A stretch of 64,000 nucleotides of DNA from Ampelomyces quisqualis. Lineage: Eukaryota > Ascomycota > Dothideomycetes > Pleosporales > Phaeosphaeriaceae. Position numbers and translations under genes: made by a program. Below, piece after piece: positions 12,637 through 22,915 of this stretch (positions within the stretch are counted from its first letter, which is position 1; every line of letters begins with the position of its first letter). The stretch covers positions 1,364,001-1,428,000 of the forward strand of contig JAGTXZ010000006.1 of assembly GCA_018398575.1 (NCBI GenBank), written 5' to 3'. The notes beneath the pieces were generated by a model. It did not search any database. It saw nothing but the letters and a program-made list of their open reading frames with translations, and was not told where the DNA came from.

Positions 12637-13870
12637 TCATCTCTCCTTGTTCGATCTTTCCTGAACTACACAGTCAGAATCCTCCTTCGCAAACCACAGT
12701 GTCGTCCAGCTAAAGCCTGATTCCTTCTTGCCTTCTCCTCGAATCACTTCACAATCGAACTTCTTCACTCTCTGCGAAACGATCATAGACATCTCCAACA
12801 GAATAATCTTCATGCCGATACGCATTCGTGGTCCAGTTTCAAACGGCAACCAGTTCCGATCCATGATTGCGCGCTTCTCCTCGGTGAACCATCGCTCTGG
12901 CCTGGAGTCGTTCGCATCTGTGCTGAAGAAGCAAGTGACACGATACGGTGTGCAACCCAAGCGTTGACACGGACATTTGCGTGAAGCACTACGCGTAGAT
13001 GGGGTAATTTCTGTCAACGAGATTAGACCGTCTACATTGCCTTGCTCAAGCTCTGCTCGTAGCTTTGGACGCGCCGCTGGGTTCATTGTGAGGTACGTTC
13101 TTGCCGCTGTTGATGGAATAGCCGTGGTATGAGAGTCTGCACAAACATTTGCGCCACAAGGCCTGATGGTGTCGAATCTAGTGCTTTTGCTAGCTTATTC
13201 GAGCGGGAAACGTTTGTCCAATGAATCCTACCTGTATTCTGGACTCGGAGTTTGTCCCGAAACTGGATCCTGGATGTGCGTTTGTACGAAAGGCAAGACT
13301 TGGCCGAGGGAATGCTTGAGCTTAAGATGGTTGGCCGGAATGAGTCCAATTGTACTACCATGTGTTGAGCCGTCGTCAAGGGCGGTGATCACGCCCGTGC
13401 TGTCGCCGTCTTCTTCTGTGAGATGAGGCCGAATCCAGAGCTAAGCGTGATCTCGCTGATCACTTCAAAGGCATAGAATTGCATCAGTTCACGAACATCG
13501 ACATGCTCCCCGGTCCAAGAGTATTCAAGAAGTCATTTGAACAAGATTTTATTGCATGTGTCGACGAGTGGTTCGTACGAGAGTAGATTCGTGTTCGAAA
13601 ACAAATGGGCGGTAGGACGTCTCATCTTCGCATGGGCCGGAATATCAAATTCAGTAAAGGTGTTAGGCTGTGCAGCATCTCCAAAGGGGACGTAGTTGTG
13701 GCTTCCTAGGATGACTCGAGTTGCGTGTGTATTGATGCTGTATCTGTTCAGTGCAAGTATGATAACAGGTCCTGGTATTGTAAGCTGTTGATAAGTACAC
13801 GGGCCTGTTTACGCACCATATTTCCTTTGTAGCTCAATGTTGTATGTTGCGAAGTCATGTTTGTAGACCG
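12637..13870 (-). pseudogene. Decayed cytochrome P450 (E-class) gene
   Basis: Minus-strand fragments follow the P450 order. ELQRKYG...PVIILALNRYSI resembles the KYGPVVRIAPNEYS region. FDIPAHAKMRR..HLFS and LLSYEPLVDTC resemble the C-helix region. ADSHTTAIPSTA is an I-helix (D/E-TT) remnant. RPERW follows, and then the haem loop PFETGPRMRIG. The frame is broken: a TGA lies within the FK*LLEYSW segment near 13537, and a frameshift follows FGLISQ near 13420. The membrane anchor and K-helix ExxR are not recognisable. In the haem loop the invariant Cys (FxxGxRxCxG) is Arg, encoded CGT, so even a repaired frame would lack the haem ligand. It may be the relic of a pisatin-demethylase-like P450. RIP or neutral decay could explain it. 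Confidence 0.75.
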
Positions 13871-14054
13871 CACGTGTATAATTACCGTACAAAGGCGTTA
13901 ACATCGTACGAGCCGACGATGACTTATAGACATCCATCGACTCCATCAAAGTTAATCAAGTCATCACACTTTTAGCACCTCCGTTACTCAATTCGTGACT
14001 GCTCCCTTCTGTAAATCAAATGCTCTCGAATTAATTGTTACAACTGTCAAAATA

Positions 14055-14780
14055 TCAAGTAAATAGCTCATCATCTTCGACACGCTGCTCTTCTGCATCC
14101 TCGTCAACCTCTCCCTCTTCGACCGGCTCCCCCTCATCCAAGTCTCCTTCCTTATCCCCCTCTTCCTCTTCGTCCACCTCTCCATCTTTGACTGGCTCTT
14201 TCTCTTCATCGATATCTCCGTCTTCACCATTGCTGTCTTCCTCACTACTGCTCTCTTGCTCTTCTTCCTCACTTCCCTCATCCTCACCGCTTCCCTGTTC
14301 ATTGAAAATATAGTGAATCGAAAAATTGTTCTCCTTCGTCAGAGGCTCCCCATGATTGTCTGCCCACCCAACGTTTTTCGCCTTTTTCCTTGCAGGCCGA
14401 GCTTCGTGACCGTCTTCGCCTGACATCGATTCGGCGAAGGGAGCTTTACGTTTCGCAGATGTAGGCGATGAGTTCAGAGAGGGAGAAGCAGGCGGTGAAA
14501 TGTCTGCATCAAAGAGAGAGTCTTGTGAGGCGTTGCTATGCTCTGATGGTGATCTCGTGGGTGACAGGGGCTCTCTAGCCCGAGTTGGCGAGCCGACTGG
14601 AGACGGTGTTGCGGGGACTTCGCTGTCTTCATGCTCTGACTTGGGGGATGCTGGCGCGCTTGGAGGCGACGCCGTCTCGCCGAAATCGGATGGGACTTCA
14701 CTCAAGCCCGGCTCATTCCCCTCCCCCTCGCTCTCCTCAATCGCCGTCGCCTGATCATCCGCATCATCCTCCTCCTTCTC
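14055..14780 (-). CDS. Acidic Ser/Glu-rich reading frame continuing the upstream gene in frame
   Basis: Directly after the TAA of the 679-codon gene (14783-14781) the same frame stays open for about 241 more codons to a stop at 14055. It encodes EKEEDDADDQATAIEESEGE, then a Ser/Pro-rich stretch, a basic patch (RPARKKAKNVGW) and a Glu/Asp-rich tail. There is no ATG at the beginning, so it is unlikely to be an independent gene. I could not find a GT-AG intron that removes the stop and keeps frame. It may be the C-terminus of a longer protein truncated by a nonsense mutation, a sequencing error, or a readthrough extension. Confidence 0.45.
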   Translation of the reverse strand, partial: EKEEDDADDQATAIEESEGEGNEPGLSEVPSDFGETASPPSAPASPKSEHEDSEVPATPSPVGSPTRAREPLSPTRSPSEHSNASQDSLFDADISPPASPSLNSSPTSAKRKAPFAESMSGEDGHEARPARKKAKNVGWADNHGEPLTKENNFSIHYIFNEQGSGEDEGSEEEEQESSSEEDSNGEDGDIDEEKEPVKDGEVDEEEEGDKEGDLDEGEPVEEGEVDEDAEEQRVEDDELFT

Positions 14781-16820
14781 TTATCTCTTCTCACTACCCA
14801 TATCCTCCCCCTTCACTAACCCCTCACTCTCCCGCTCCTCATGGATATTCTTAACAATCGTAGTCCCCTGCTCAATCACAACATCCGTCTCGACTTCATT
14901 CTCATCCACCTTATCAGTCTGCACAACTTGCACGCTCTCCGTAACCGCCGCGGCAGCAAACTTCCATCCTTCGCGCTGCTCTGACAACTCAAGTGCGGGT
15001 GCAGCGGGGAGAGTGTAGTCTGCTTCTTCGTCACTGTCCTCGATAATGTCTGCGGATTTATATGTCTTGCGACTCTTCTTTGCGACGGGCGGCTCAGTGG
15101 TTGGAGCCTTGCGCTTTTCGGTCTTGATCTTTGACTTGGGTTTTGTTGCTGGAGATGGAGGAGGCGAAGATTTCTTATTCTCCCTGATTGTTGTTATTTT
15201 TGTAGCGGCGCGTTTCTTAATTAAGATTTCTTTTATCGATTCCTTTTTTTCCCCTGGGACTTCGATTGCACAGTCCTCTTCCGATTCTTCTTGTTCTCCC
15301 TCTTCCTGTGGGTGGTCCTCGTCGCTTTCAACATACTGGCTCTTCTTCAGCTCTTGCAGTATCTTGTTTTCTTCCTCTGTGGGTCTGAAGTCAGACCGGA
15401 TTTCTTGCGGCGCAGCCAGCTGTCGGGCTGGTGCTGGTGGAGCAGTCTTTGCGACTTCTTCGTCTTCTATGTCCTGGGCTAATTTCTCGAACCTGGCGAA
15501 CTCTATGGGACTGGGCTCAGTGGATTCGATGTCTCGTGCTTGCGATGACTTTTGAGCTGCGCGAAAGTTGTTGAGGCAGTCGTTCTGGGTGGGCATTCTG
15601 ACTGTGCGGGTTTTGCGAATTGGTTGCTCAGTGATCCCGCCTTCATCAGACTCGTCAATGTGATCGAGAACCGGCCTGCGACCGTGCGATTTCTTGACAG
15701 ACTTCTTAGTATCCGCGGTGGACTTTGTGTTGTCTCCAGTGGCTTCCGCCGTCTTTCTCTTTCTCTTTCTCGGCTTCTCAACCTCTTTATTCGGAGGAGT
15801 CACGTTCTCAACCACGTTCTCTCTACCTCCAACGCCGCTCTCATTGCTCTGCGAATCCTTGATAATTTTCCTCGCCTCGACCTTTTCGGCCCAAATTGCA
15901 TTCGCACGCTCAGTCGTGCGATCCTTACCCTTTCTGTGCTCTGGCACACGTGATTTGTACCAAGCTTGCAACAAGATCTTCAATTCCTTTTCCACTCTAC
16001 ATCCATCTGCAGATGTGAAATCGTGTCCTTTCCGCGTCATCGAATACTCCGCCGGCTCAAACGGATCTTTCGCACCCCAGTGCTTTGGGCGCGTATAATA
16101 TTTGCGACCCTTCGGGTCAAGATAAGCACGTCGAGCTTTATCTGCTTGGTCTTGATTGTAATCTTCAATTACACGCTGCGCCAGACCCTTAATGCGGGAG
16201 AGTGGTTCCTGGGGCTTACACCCTCCATCATTGCGAGCACCTTCGTGTTCTTTCTTCTCTTGTTCTGGCTCAAGAAAACGGTCAAATTTCTCTTCTATGC
16301 CTAGTTTCCAGCTCCCTTTACGGTTTTCGGGATCAGCAATGTCCCAATACAGAGCCATGCGCAAATGATTCTTTGTGCACATGGAAATGTCCGTCTTCAT
16401 GTGGCCGCGAGGTCGATGGCGCTCACATTCCTTGTAGTATGTGCACTTATTGCAAGTTACTATGATATCTGAAACCGCGTAAGGGAGATACGGGATTCGA
16501 TTAGCCGTGTTGACCTTGCGAATAAAGTATACCGGTTCGTTGGTGTAGTTTGGGTTTTTGTTGATGTCCTCTGGGACAACCGAGACTTGTTTCTGATGTG
16601 GCTCCCTCCGACCATGCCCCTCTTTGTCGTGAATGTTCTGCTTTATGGAGTTGAGGATATCTTGGAGATTTTGGGTGCTGGGTAGTTGCTCTGCGGTCAG
16701 CTGTTGTCCTGAAGCATTGTTGGACAGGATCTTCTCCTTGTCAACGAGATAAGCGTCTCCCTTTTTGGCGTCTCCAAGAAGATTCTTGAGATACGGAGCG
16801 TGTTCGTTGAGGTCGGACAT
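14781..16820 (-). CDS. Unrecognised highly charged protein with a Cys/His cluster
   Basis: A single uninterrupted frame of 679 aa from an ATG at 16820. I do not recognise the family. Residues ~105-165 are the most ordered part and contain CNKCTYYKECERHRP followed by MCTKNH, a CxxC-x5-C-x2-H...C spacing that could bind zinc. The rest is rich in Lys, Glu and Ser, with basic nuclear-localisation-like stretches (KPRKRKRKTAEA, KKSHGRRP) and acidic patches, suggesting a nuclear or DNA-associated protein. The downstream 241 codons lie in the same frame after the TAA, so the native product may be about 920 aa. The N-terminal 100 residues include a QNLQDILNSIKQNIHDK helix. Function is unknown. Confidence 0.7.
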   Translation of the reverse strand: MSDLNEHAPYLKNLLGDAKKGDAYLVDKEKILSNNASGQQLTAEQLPSTQNLQDILNSIKQNIHDKEGHGRREPHQKQVSVVPEDINKNPNYTNEPVYFIRKVNTANRIPYLPYAVSDIIVTCNKCTYYKECERHRPRGHMKTDISMCTKNHLRMALYWDIADPENRKGSWKLGIEEKFDRFLEPEQEKKEHEGARNDGGCKPQEPLSRIKGLAQRVIEDYNQDQADKARRAYLDPKGRKYYTRPKHWGAKDPFEPAEYSMTRKGHDFTSADGCRVEKELKILLQAWYKSRVPEHRKGKDRTTERANAIWAEKVEARKIIKDSQSNESGVGGRENVVENVTPPNKEVEKPRKRKRKTAEATGDNTKSTADTKKSVKKSHGRRPVLDHIDESDEGGITEQPIRKTRTVRMPTQNDCLNNFRAAQKSSQARDIESTEPSPIEFARFEKLAQDIEDEEVAKTAPPAPARQLAAPQEIRSDFRPTEEENKILQELKKSQYVESDEDHPQEEGEQEESEEDCAIEVPGEKKESIKEILIKKRAATKITTIRENKKSSPPPSPATKPKSKIKTEKRKAPTTEPPVAKKSRKTYKSADIIEDSDEEADYTLPAAPALELSEQREGWKFAAAAVTESVQVVQTDKVDENEVETDVVIEQGTTIVKNIHEERESEGLVKGEDMGSEKR

Positions 16821-17513
16821 AAGTGCAATTCGTTGTGTGGAGTTTAGTCAGGGTGTGGTGAGTGTAGACCAATGCGCTGCTTTAACTTCTCAGCTAATTG
16901 ATGTGTGATGAAATGAACACCGAGACCGCGCGCCAGCTGTCTTGATGTGAGCGGACTTCATGAAAGCAATCACAATGCTATGAACGCCGTGAAACTCTGC
17001 GGATGGCTTGTTGTTCGCGTTTCGTCCAGCGTAGCTCACAATGACATTGTGACGAGTGCCGATTAGCTCGAATGACTTACAAAGAATCAGACGGAGACCC
17101 ATGCCATGATATGCTCTTTGTGCTAAATTGTCCTTTCATCAACACTGACAGTCATACACGGCGAAACACAGTGCTCACAGCACGGATCAGGATCGGCAAA
17201 GTGGTGGCTGCAAAGCAAAAAGGATGGCAGTGGCAAAATCCTTGTGGTTGCATTCTTCATTCATCAATCTCTCCAGTCAAAGTACACCAAATCGTGACGT
17301 TCAACACCATCCGATACAGCGCTCCAGAACGCCAACCCTGTGTAGTAGGTGTTAAATCGTGTAATACAATATGTAAAAGATACAAAAGGGCTCGAAAATG
17401 CATGTCCCTATAGTTTCAGTGAAAGAAAGCACATGACGGAGTCCATCCAACAAAATGCTGGGAAGAAGCGGAGCTTTGCTTTCGAGTGCCATAAGCTGAT
17501 AATGTATCAACAC
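16821..17513. other. Intergenic, nothing identified
   Basis: This contains the promoter of the charged gene on its left and the 3' end of the GDP-mannose transporter gene on its right. Short ORFs on both strands show no recognisable protein. Confidence 0.5.
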
Positions 17514-18807
17514 TTATGCCTTCAGACTGTCTTGCATGCTTCGACTGCTGGCGCTAAGCGGAATATTGCTGGTGGGTAGGACGGTTTTGGGCTTGCTGGC
17601 ATTCTGTCGCACCTTTGCGAGCGCATAGACGATACCACTGACAAAGCCAACAAGGATGGCGGTTACACTACCGAATGTGACGGGCGCATCGAAGAAGATT
17701 AATCCACTAAGAGCGACCGGGAGTTTGTTCAGTGCTCCTACCATCGAGTATGTGGTAGAGGTAGTGACGCGGACTGCCCATGCGGATGTGTATGAAATGA
17801 AGACGGAAGAAAGACCCGAGATGATCATGACGATTATGACAGTGTTGCGCTGGTCGGCGGGGAAGTTCTTCGCGATGTTTGCAGGGGACCAGTCTTCGAC
17901 AAGGATGGAAGCGACTAGCAGGATGGGGATGGTGAGAAGATTGTTATAGTACATGGCTGAATGGTATTAGCACGTGCCCTGTTACTGTTGCTGGTGATGC
18001 TCACTGTCAAAGTCCTTGAAGTTGGTCAACTTGATGCGCTTCCTCATGCACAAAAGGTAAGTGGCAGTGCAAAGACAATTGAACATCATCCAGAGGTAAC
18101 CAGCATGTAGGGTCGACATGGCATCGGTAGCTCCCTCAGAAGCCTGGCCGAGGGTACTCAGCGCATGCTGAATGTCTGCCCATGCCGCAATGATGGAACT
18201 CAGGACCATCAATCCGAAGGAGAAGAGTGACATGGGTGTGACGGAGCCTCCAAACCAAAGAACCTCTCCGTATGCGATCAAGATGGTTGTCAAGTTCTTG
18301 AAGATGGTGTAGACGGGGATCGATAGGTACTTGAGCGCCCAAGTGCTGGTGTAGATCATGCCGATGAGGAGCAGGGAAATGGGGAACCCTGTTGCTGTTA
18401 GCCAAGCATATCTTCTCTTGGAGAGCATTCACATACACTTCTTTGCTTCGTCGGTCTTGAAGTCGCGGTAGCTGATTACTCCACCGGCTTTGCACATGGA
18501 GATGGCTGCTACACAAACAACAGACTGGACAGTGTCAGTTCCAGCTCGCCGTAATCCCTTTGTTTCGCCATACCTGGATGCACAGCAGGAAAAAGTTGAG
18601 GTTAAAGTGGACCCCAGACAGAACGTATTTGTTCGTGACGGTCATGAGAATGGAGGATCCGCAGTACGAAAGGATAGCCGCAATGGGGCTCTCTGTTAGC
18701 GATGCGGCGCTCTTGTGTGGAGCGGGTCGCAAAGGCGAAGGCGCCCTGGAGCTCTTCGAAGTCCCCATATCGACTCTGTAGTCGTCGCTTTTCTTCTCCT
18801 CGGCCAT
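17514..18807 (-). CDS. vrg4: Golgi GDP-mannose transporter (Vrg4/GMT family)
   Basis: This imports GDP-mannose into the Golgi lumen in exchange for GMP, feeding protein and lipid mannosylation and cell-wall mannan synthesis. Four exons: 18807-18574, 18524-18437, 18388-18005 and 17956-17514, giving about 382 aa, the usual length. About ten hydrophobic segments are visible. Two nucleotide-sugar-binding motifs of the family are present: MYYNN at residues ~237-241 and GALNK at ~309-313. The N-terminus is a short cytosolic Ser/Pro-rich tail. I start at MAEEKKSDD; an upstream in-frame Met lies 15 codons before it in 5'-UTR-like sequence. The gene is divergent from plp1. Confidence 0.95.
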
Positions 18808-19381
18808 TGCGGAATATGGACAGTGTAGGTGTGGGCGGCGTGTGCTAGACAATCAAGGTGTGCCGGGAGTGAATGGACAGTCCAGAAAGGACAGATAACG
18901 CGGGGTTGAAAGGTGGTGAGGGGGTGTGGGAGGAAAGGACAGGATGCGGGAGCAAGACGACGGAGAGGGAAGTGTCGCAAGAGGAGTGAAGCAAGGACGC
19001 GAATGGGTGGGTCTCAACCTTTGCGTCTCCCCTGGCTCCGAGGGTGTTGGTCTGTATCGTCGTAATTTCACAAGGCGAAGGAGGCGCTAAACTGCTTTTG
19101 GCCCCTGCAGCCTTTCGTCAGCTGCGAGTTGACCACCACGGCCCTGCTGCCTGCAGATCAATACAGTACGAGAGCAGTCGATGTTCCGCTGTGCTATCTT
19201 GCCACACTCTGCAGCCCGCGCCTTTGCGCAAATTTGGACATCGCTATGTGCAGTCTTGCAGTGAACGCTCATGTTGAACGGGTCCACGTGATGAGACCAG
19301 GCTAGGTATCGCTTAGAGTCCTGTTCAAGGCACTACACCCCCTTTATATTTTCAGCCCGCCGGCGTGCAACATCCTCCCAA
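18808..19381. promoter_or_regulatory. Divergent promoter between vrg4 and plp1
   Basis: 574 bp between two start codons on opposite strands. No coding signal. The vrg4-proximal part is purine-rich on the plus strand, so pyrimidine-rich in the vrg4 sense direction. Confidence 0.5.
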
Positions 19382-20058
19382 ATGGCCGGACTCGACCCAA
19401 AAGTTGCTTCTGTCATCGACCGAGCGACAAGGGACGACGACTCGGATGAAGACGCCCTCATTGCATCTCTGGAAGACGATTCAGAACTCGATGCCTTTAG
19501 AGAGCAACGTCTGCAACAGCTGCACGCTGAATTCGACAGGGCGCGACGGCTCAAAGCGAATGAGCATGGCACATATACCGAGATCAGGGACGAGAAGGCG
19601 TTGATGGATATCACCACAGGGACAAAACTATGCGTGGTACACTTCTTCAAGCCGGACTTCAATCGCTGTCGCATCATGGACACGCATCTCGAGGTGGGGT
19701 TCGACCTGTTTTCTACCAGAAACAACCTAACCAGGGCTAGTCTCTTGCACAATCTCACTATGAAGCTCGCATGCTGAAGATCAACGTGGACAATTGTCCG
19801 TTCTTGGTCACTAAACTGGGCATTCAGGTCCTTCCATGCGTGCTTGCTTTCATCGATGGAGTGGGAGTTGATCGCATTGTTGGATTTGAAGGACTCGGTA
19901 GATCACCGGACAATTTCGCGACACGAGACCTTGAAGCGAGACTTATCCGCGCAGAAGTATTTGCAAGGAACAAGGTCACTGACGAGGACGAGAAGCGAAG
20001 GTTACAGAGGAGCAAGGCTAGCCGACAAGAGGACGAAGAAGAAGATTGGGAGGACTGA
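19382..20058 (+). CDS. plp1: Phosducin-like protein, thioredoxin fold (Plp1/TXNDC9 type)
   Basis: A cytosolic cofactor of the CCT chaperonin. Phosducin-like proteins of this class help tubulin/actin folding and G-beta-gamma assembly. Two exons: 19382-19693 and 19741-20058, giving about 209 aa. An acidic N-terminal helix (residues 1-60) is followed by a thioredoxin-like domain with KLCVVHFFKPDF (strand), then MLKINVDNCPFLVTKLGIQV and the cis-Pro region LPCVLAFIDG. The redox CxxC is absent, as expected for this family. The C-terminus is acidic (EDEEEDWED). The intron donor GTGGGG is a weak consensus, but the junction HLE|SLAQSHYEARM fits the family. Confidence 0.87.
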
Positions 20059-20612
20059 GATTCCTCCACCATGAACGACCACCGACCACTGGACTGAACC
20101 ACATCGGCAACTTTAAAGAGCTAGAGAACGTCAAGAGAAGCAATCAGGTATGTGATCTGGAAGACGAGGGTACAGAGGTGCAATTTCAAGCATGCAAAGC
20201 ATGCGATTTCTAGGACAGGTGGGCAATCAGGTTCTTGCAACATGCGCCTGTTCTGCGTGACACAACGTCTCTGCAGAAGTCGGGGTGCTCCTGCGCAACA
20301 GAAGTTGGTGAACTCTGTGGCGGACGCCGGAAGTGCACATGTTACCCAAGCCGATCACTGTATATTGATCAGATGCGAAGCGCTTGCCGGTGCATCTATT
20401 TCTGTACTCGATAAATGGTTGCGCGTATACATCAACGATATGGCTACTTCCATTGAACAGAAGACTGTATGTACCATGGATGACGTCATCCGCCACGTGC
20501 ATGCTGATGCCCAACTCAAAAAGTTTTCTGATAATTGCTCAACATTTCCCTCGCTTATGAAAACAGCAACGCAATCTCTTCACAAGCACTTCAAGATCGC
20601 CAATACCACAAA
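20059..20612. other. plp1 3' flank and acireductone dioxygenase promoter
   Basis: A 154-codon plus-strand ORF (20152-20616) overlaps the next start codon but has no recognisable similarity. I treat it as chance. Confidence 0.5.
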
Positions 20613-21294
20613 ATGAAGGCATACTGGTTTGACAATCTTCCTGTAAGCTACCGTACCCCACTTTTACACCCGATCCTCACATGACTAACTCCTGCATCAG
20701 GGCGACCAACGCCAGCCCCACGACTCCGGCCGTGCGGTGGACCCAATATATCTGTCCAAGCTTGGCGTTTTGTACTATCAAATCAATTCCCAGGCTGAAG
20801 TAGACGATTTAGCAGCAGCCCGCTGTTACAGGAACCGGGATGAAATCACCGTCTCGCCAGAGAAGATGGGAGACATTTACGAGGAGAAGGTAAAAAGCTT
20901 CTTCCACGAGCATCTTCACGAGGACGAAGAGATACGGTATATCCTCGATGGTGCCGGATTTTTCGATGTCAGGAGTGAGGGGGATGACTGGGTGAGGATC
21001 TGGCTCGAGAAGGGCGACTTGATCATCCTGCCCAGCGGCATCTACCATCGCTTTACCACTGATGAGCAAAATGTAAGTCGACTAGCAGCTTGCAATAGCC
21101 TCGGCGATTCCTCAATCATGCGGACCAAGATATGCAGTGGCGATGCGCATGCTAATGTTTGTGTGTAGTACACAAAGGCAATGCGCTTGTTCAAGGATGA
21201 GCCGAAGTGGACACCACTGAACAGGGGTAACGAAACCGACGAGAACCAGTTCCGAAAGGATTATCTCAAGACTCAGCAGGGAGTTGCTGTGTAG
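20613..21294 (+). CDS. adi1: Acireductone dioxygenase (methionine salvage)
   Basis: This oxidises 1,2-dihydroxy-3-keto-5-methylthiopentene to the keto-acid precursor of methionine plus formate (Fe form), a step of the 5'-methylthioadenosine salvage pathway, in cytosol and nucleus. Three exons: 20613-20642 (only ten codons), 20701-21072 and 21169-21294, giving about 175 aa. This is a cupin fold, with metal ligands visible as H81 and H83 in HLHEDEEIRY, E87, and H126 in PSGIYHRF. The tiny first exon MKAYWFDNLP is the conserved family N-terminus, so the intron after it is well supported. The length is normal for the family. Confidence 0.95.
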
Positions 21295-21695
21295 TAGGTT
21301 TCCATCGCGATGCCGACTCCAGCAGAAGAATGTAATGAGAAACGATCGAAAGCAAATGCCCCCCACTTCCAAGGCACCTTCCTCGCGCCCTTCTGTTTGA
21401 CCCGCGCGTTTAGTTTTCTTCCTGTTCAAACGAGCTCCCGCTTTGTTGGAAGCATGTATCCGTGTGTGGTGGGTTATGCATAACCAGTTCAGCTGGGCAA
21501 GCACGCGCACTCGAGTTTGCGAGTCGTAGACCTGCATGGCAACCATGTCCCGTTTTTTCTACGTAGGGCAAGTATTTTTTTTGCACTTATATCTACTGCA
21601 GTCATCTCCTTCCTTTCACGGTCCGTGTCTTCAGCGCAGCTTCGCCACTCATTATCTTTGCCCCATATCTTGCAAGAATACTCACGCCAGCCAAA
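21295..21695. other. Intergenic promoter region
   Basis: adi1 3' flank and putative promoter of the 21696 gene. There is a T-rich stretch near 21570 and nothing else recognisable. Confidence 0.4.
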
Positions 21696-22418
21696 ATGTT
21701 CCCTCCAAACTTCTGGCTAGCGGATCCCTTCGAACCCTTCACCAAGCGCCCGTCACCAGTTCAGACCCCCTACTCCTACGACTACTACAACACCTCATCA
21801 CCCACCCATACCCATACCCATCGCATCCCCAAGAAACACCAGCACGCCCCAGCCTACACGCCCAGCACCAGCGCCACCGATCTCGACACCATCACCGACA
21901 CCGACACTCTCGACCCCACCTACCCGCCCTACAACCACAAAGCCCGCCACCGCCCCACCCCAGCCCCAACCCCAGTCTTCCAAGACTTTTCCAGCAGGAA
22001 CGTCCGCCTACCCCCTCCATCCGCCCACCTCCTCCACCCAAACGAAATCCTGATCCTCCCCACTTCACTCACTCACCTCAAAATCTCCCTCGAACCCACC
22101 GCCTCCGCACGCAGCACTGTCCGCGCCGCCGTCCCGCCGTCCATGCGCCTCCGCGACGTCGTCAAGCAAATCGTGTCGGCTGAGCATCTGTCGTTGACCC
22201 GCGTGTACGTGCAGTTGAGGGGTGAGTGGGTGGAGGCTGGGGCGCCGTTGAAAGTCGGGGAGGCTGGGGAGTTGGGAAGGTATGTGAGGGGGGAGAGGGA
22301 GGATGGGAGTGTGAGAGTGAGGGTGGTTGTTGAGCAGAGAGAGAGGGAGAGGGAGGTTGAGAGGAGGGGGTTTGGGTTCGAGATGGGTGGTAGGGTCGAG
22401 AGGATGAGGGTATATTGA
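21696..22418 (+). CDS. Hypothetical protein, Pro/Thr/His-rich N-terminus
   Basis: An intronless frame of 240 aa that I do not recognise. The first ~120 residues are low complexity (repeated Thr-His, Pro, Tyr). Residues ~120-220 look folded, with alternating hydrophobics (ILILPTSLTHLKISLEP, MRLRDVVKQIVSAEHLSL, RVYVQLRGEWVEAG), and the C-terminus is Arg/Glu-rich (QREREREVERR). It is convergent with the H2A.Z gene. The third-position C bias in the first half and GA-rich second half could partly be composition, so the gene is probable but not certain. Confidence 0.5.
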   Translation: MFPPNFWLADPFEPFTKRPSPVQTPYSYDYYNTSSPTHTHTHRIPKKHQHAPAYTPSTSATDLDTITDTDTLDPTYPPYNHKARHRPTPAPTPVFQDFSSRNVRLPPPSAHLLHPNEILILPTSLTHLKISLEPTASARSTVRAAVPPSMRLRDVVKQIVSAEHLSLTRVYVQLRGEWVEAGAPLKVGEAGELGRYVRGEREDGSVRVRVVVEQREREREVERRGFGFEMGGRVERMRVY

Positions 22419-22915
22419 GTGGGTGGGGTTGAGCATGTCTGTTGGGAGTGCGATGTAAGATGGTGTGTTACAGATGGTGATTTGCCACACGGTCTCACGA
22501 GTTGGTGCGGGATTGACAAAGAGTGATGGGCTTAGAGTTGAGAATTCACTAGCACAAAGGCTGCTTTTTGGTGGTCGTACAACCCTTTGTTTCGATGTTG
22601 CTACATAGACTACTGTCGAAAACCCAATGAACCATTGACCCCAACACCTTCCCACACACGCCTGACACGTTAAAAAGAAAGGTAAAACACCGGGTCCGAA
22701 TACGGCTCATTGACCGGATGGTGGTGGAATGGCTCCGTCAACAGAATGAGAAGTGCGTCACAAAGCCTGCAGATGCACAAGAGAAGCCTGTCAGTGGTTG
22801 TTCCCACTCGTTTCCGTCTGATCCCGCGCTCTTGCGCGCTCGGTAGCCGATACCTGATCGTCATGTTTCCCGCCCGCGCGCAGTAGAAACACGCGTCATG
22901 ATGCGTTTATGCTTC
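22419..22915. other. Convergent 3' flanks
   Basis: A 3'-to-3' interval between the 21696 gene and the H2A.Z gene. No gene seen. Confidence 0.5.

Noticed and set aside
20152..20616. 154-codon ORF overlapping the acireductone dioxygenase start
   Set aside because: No recognisable protein, and it ends exactly in the ATGA overlap by chance. The dioxygenase start is fixed by its conserved MKAYWFDN N-terminus.
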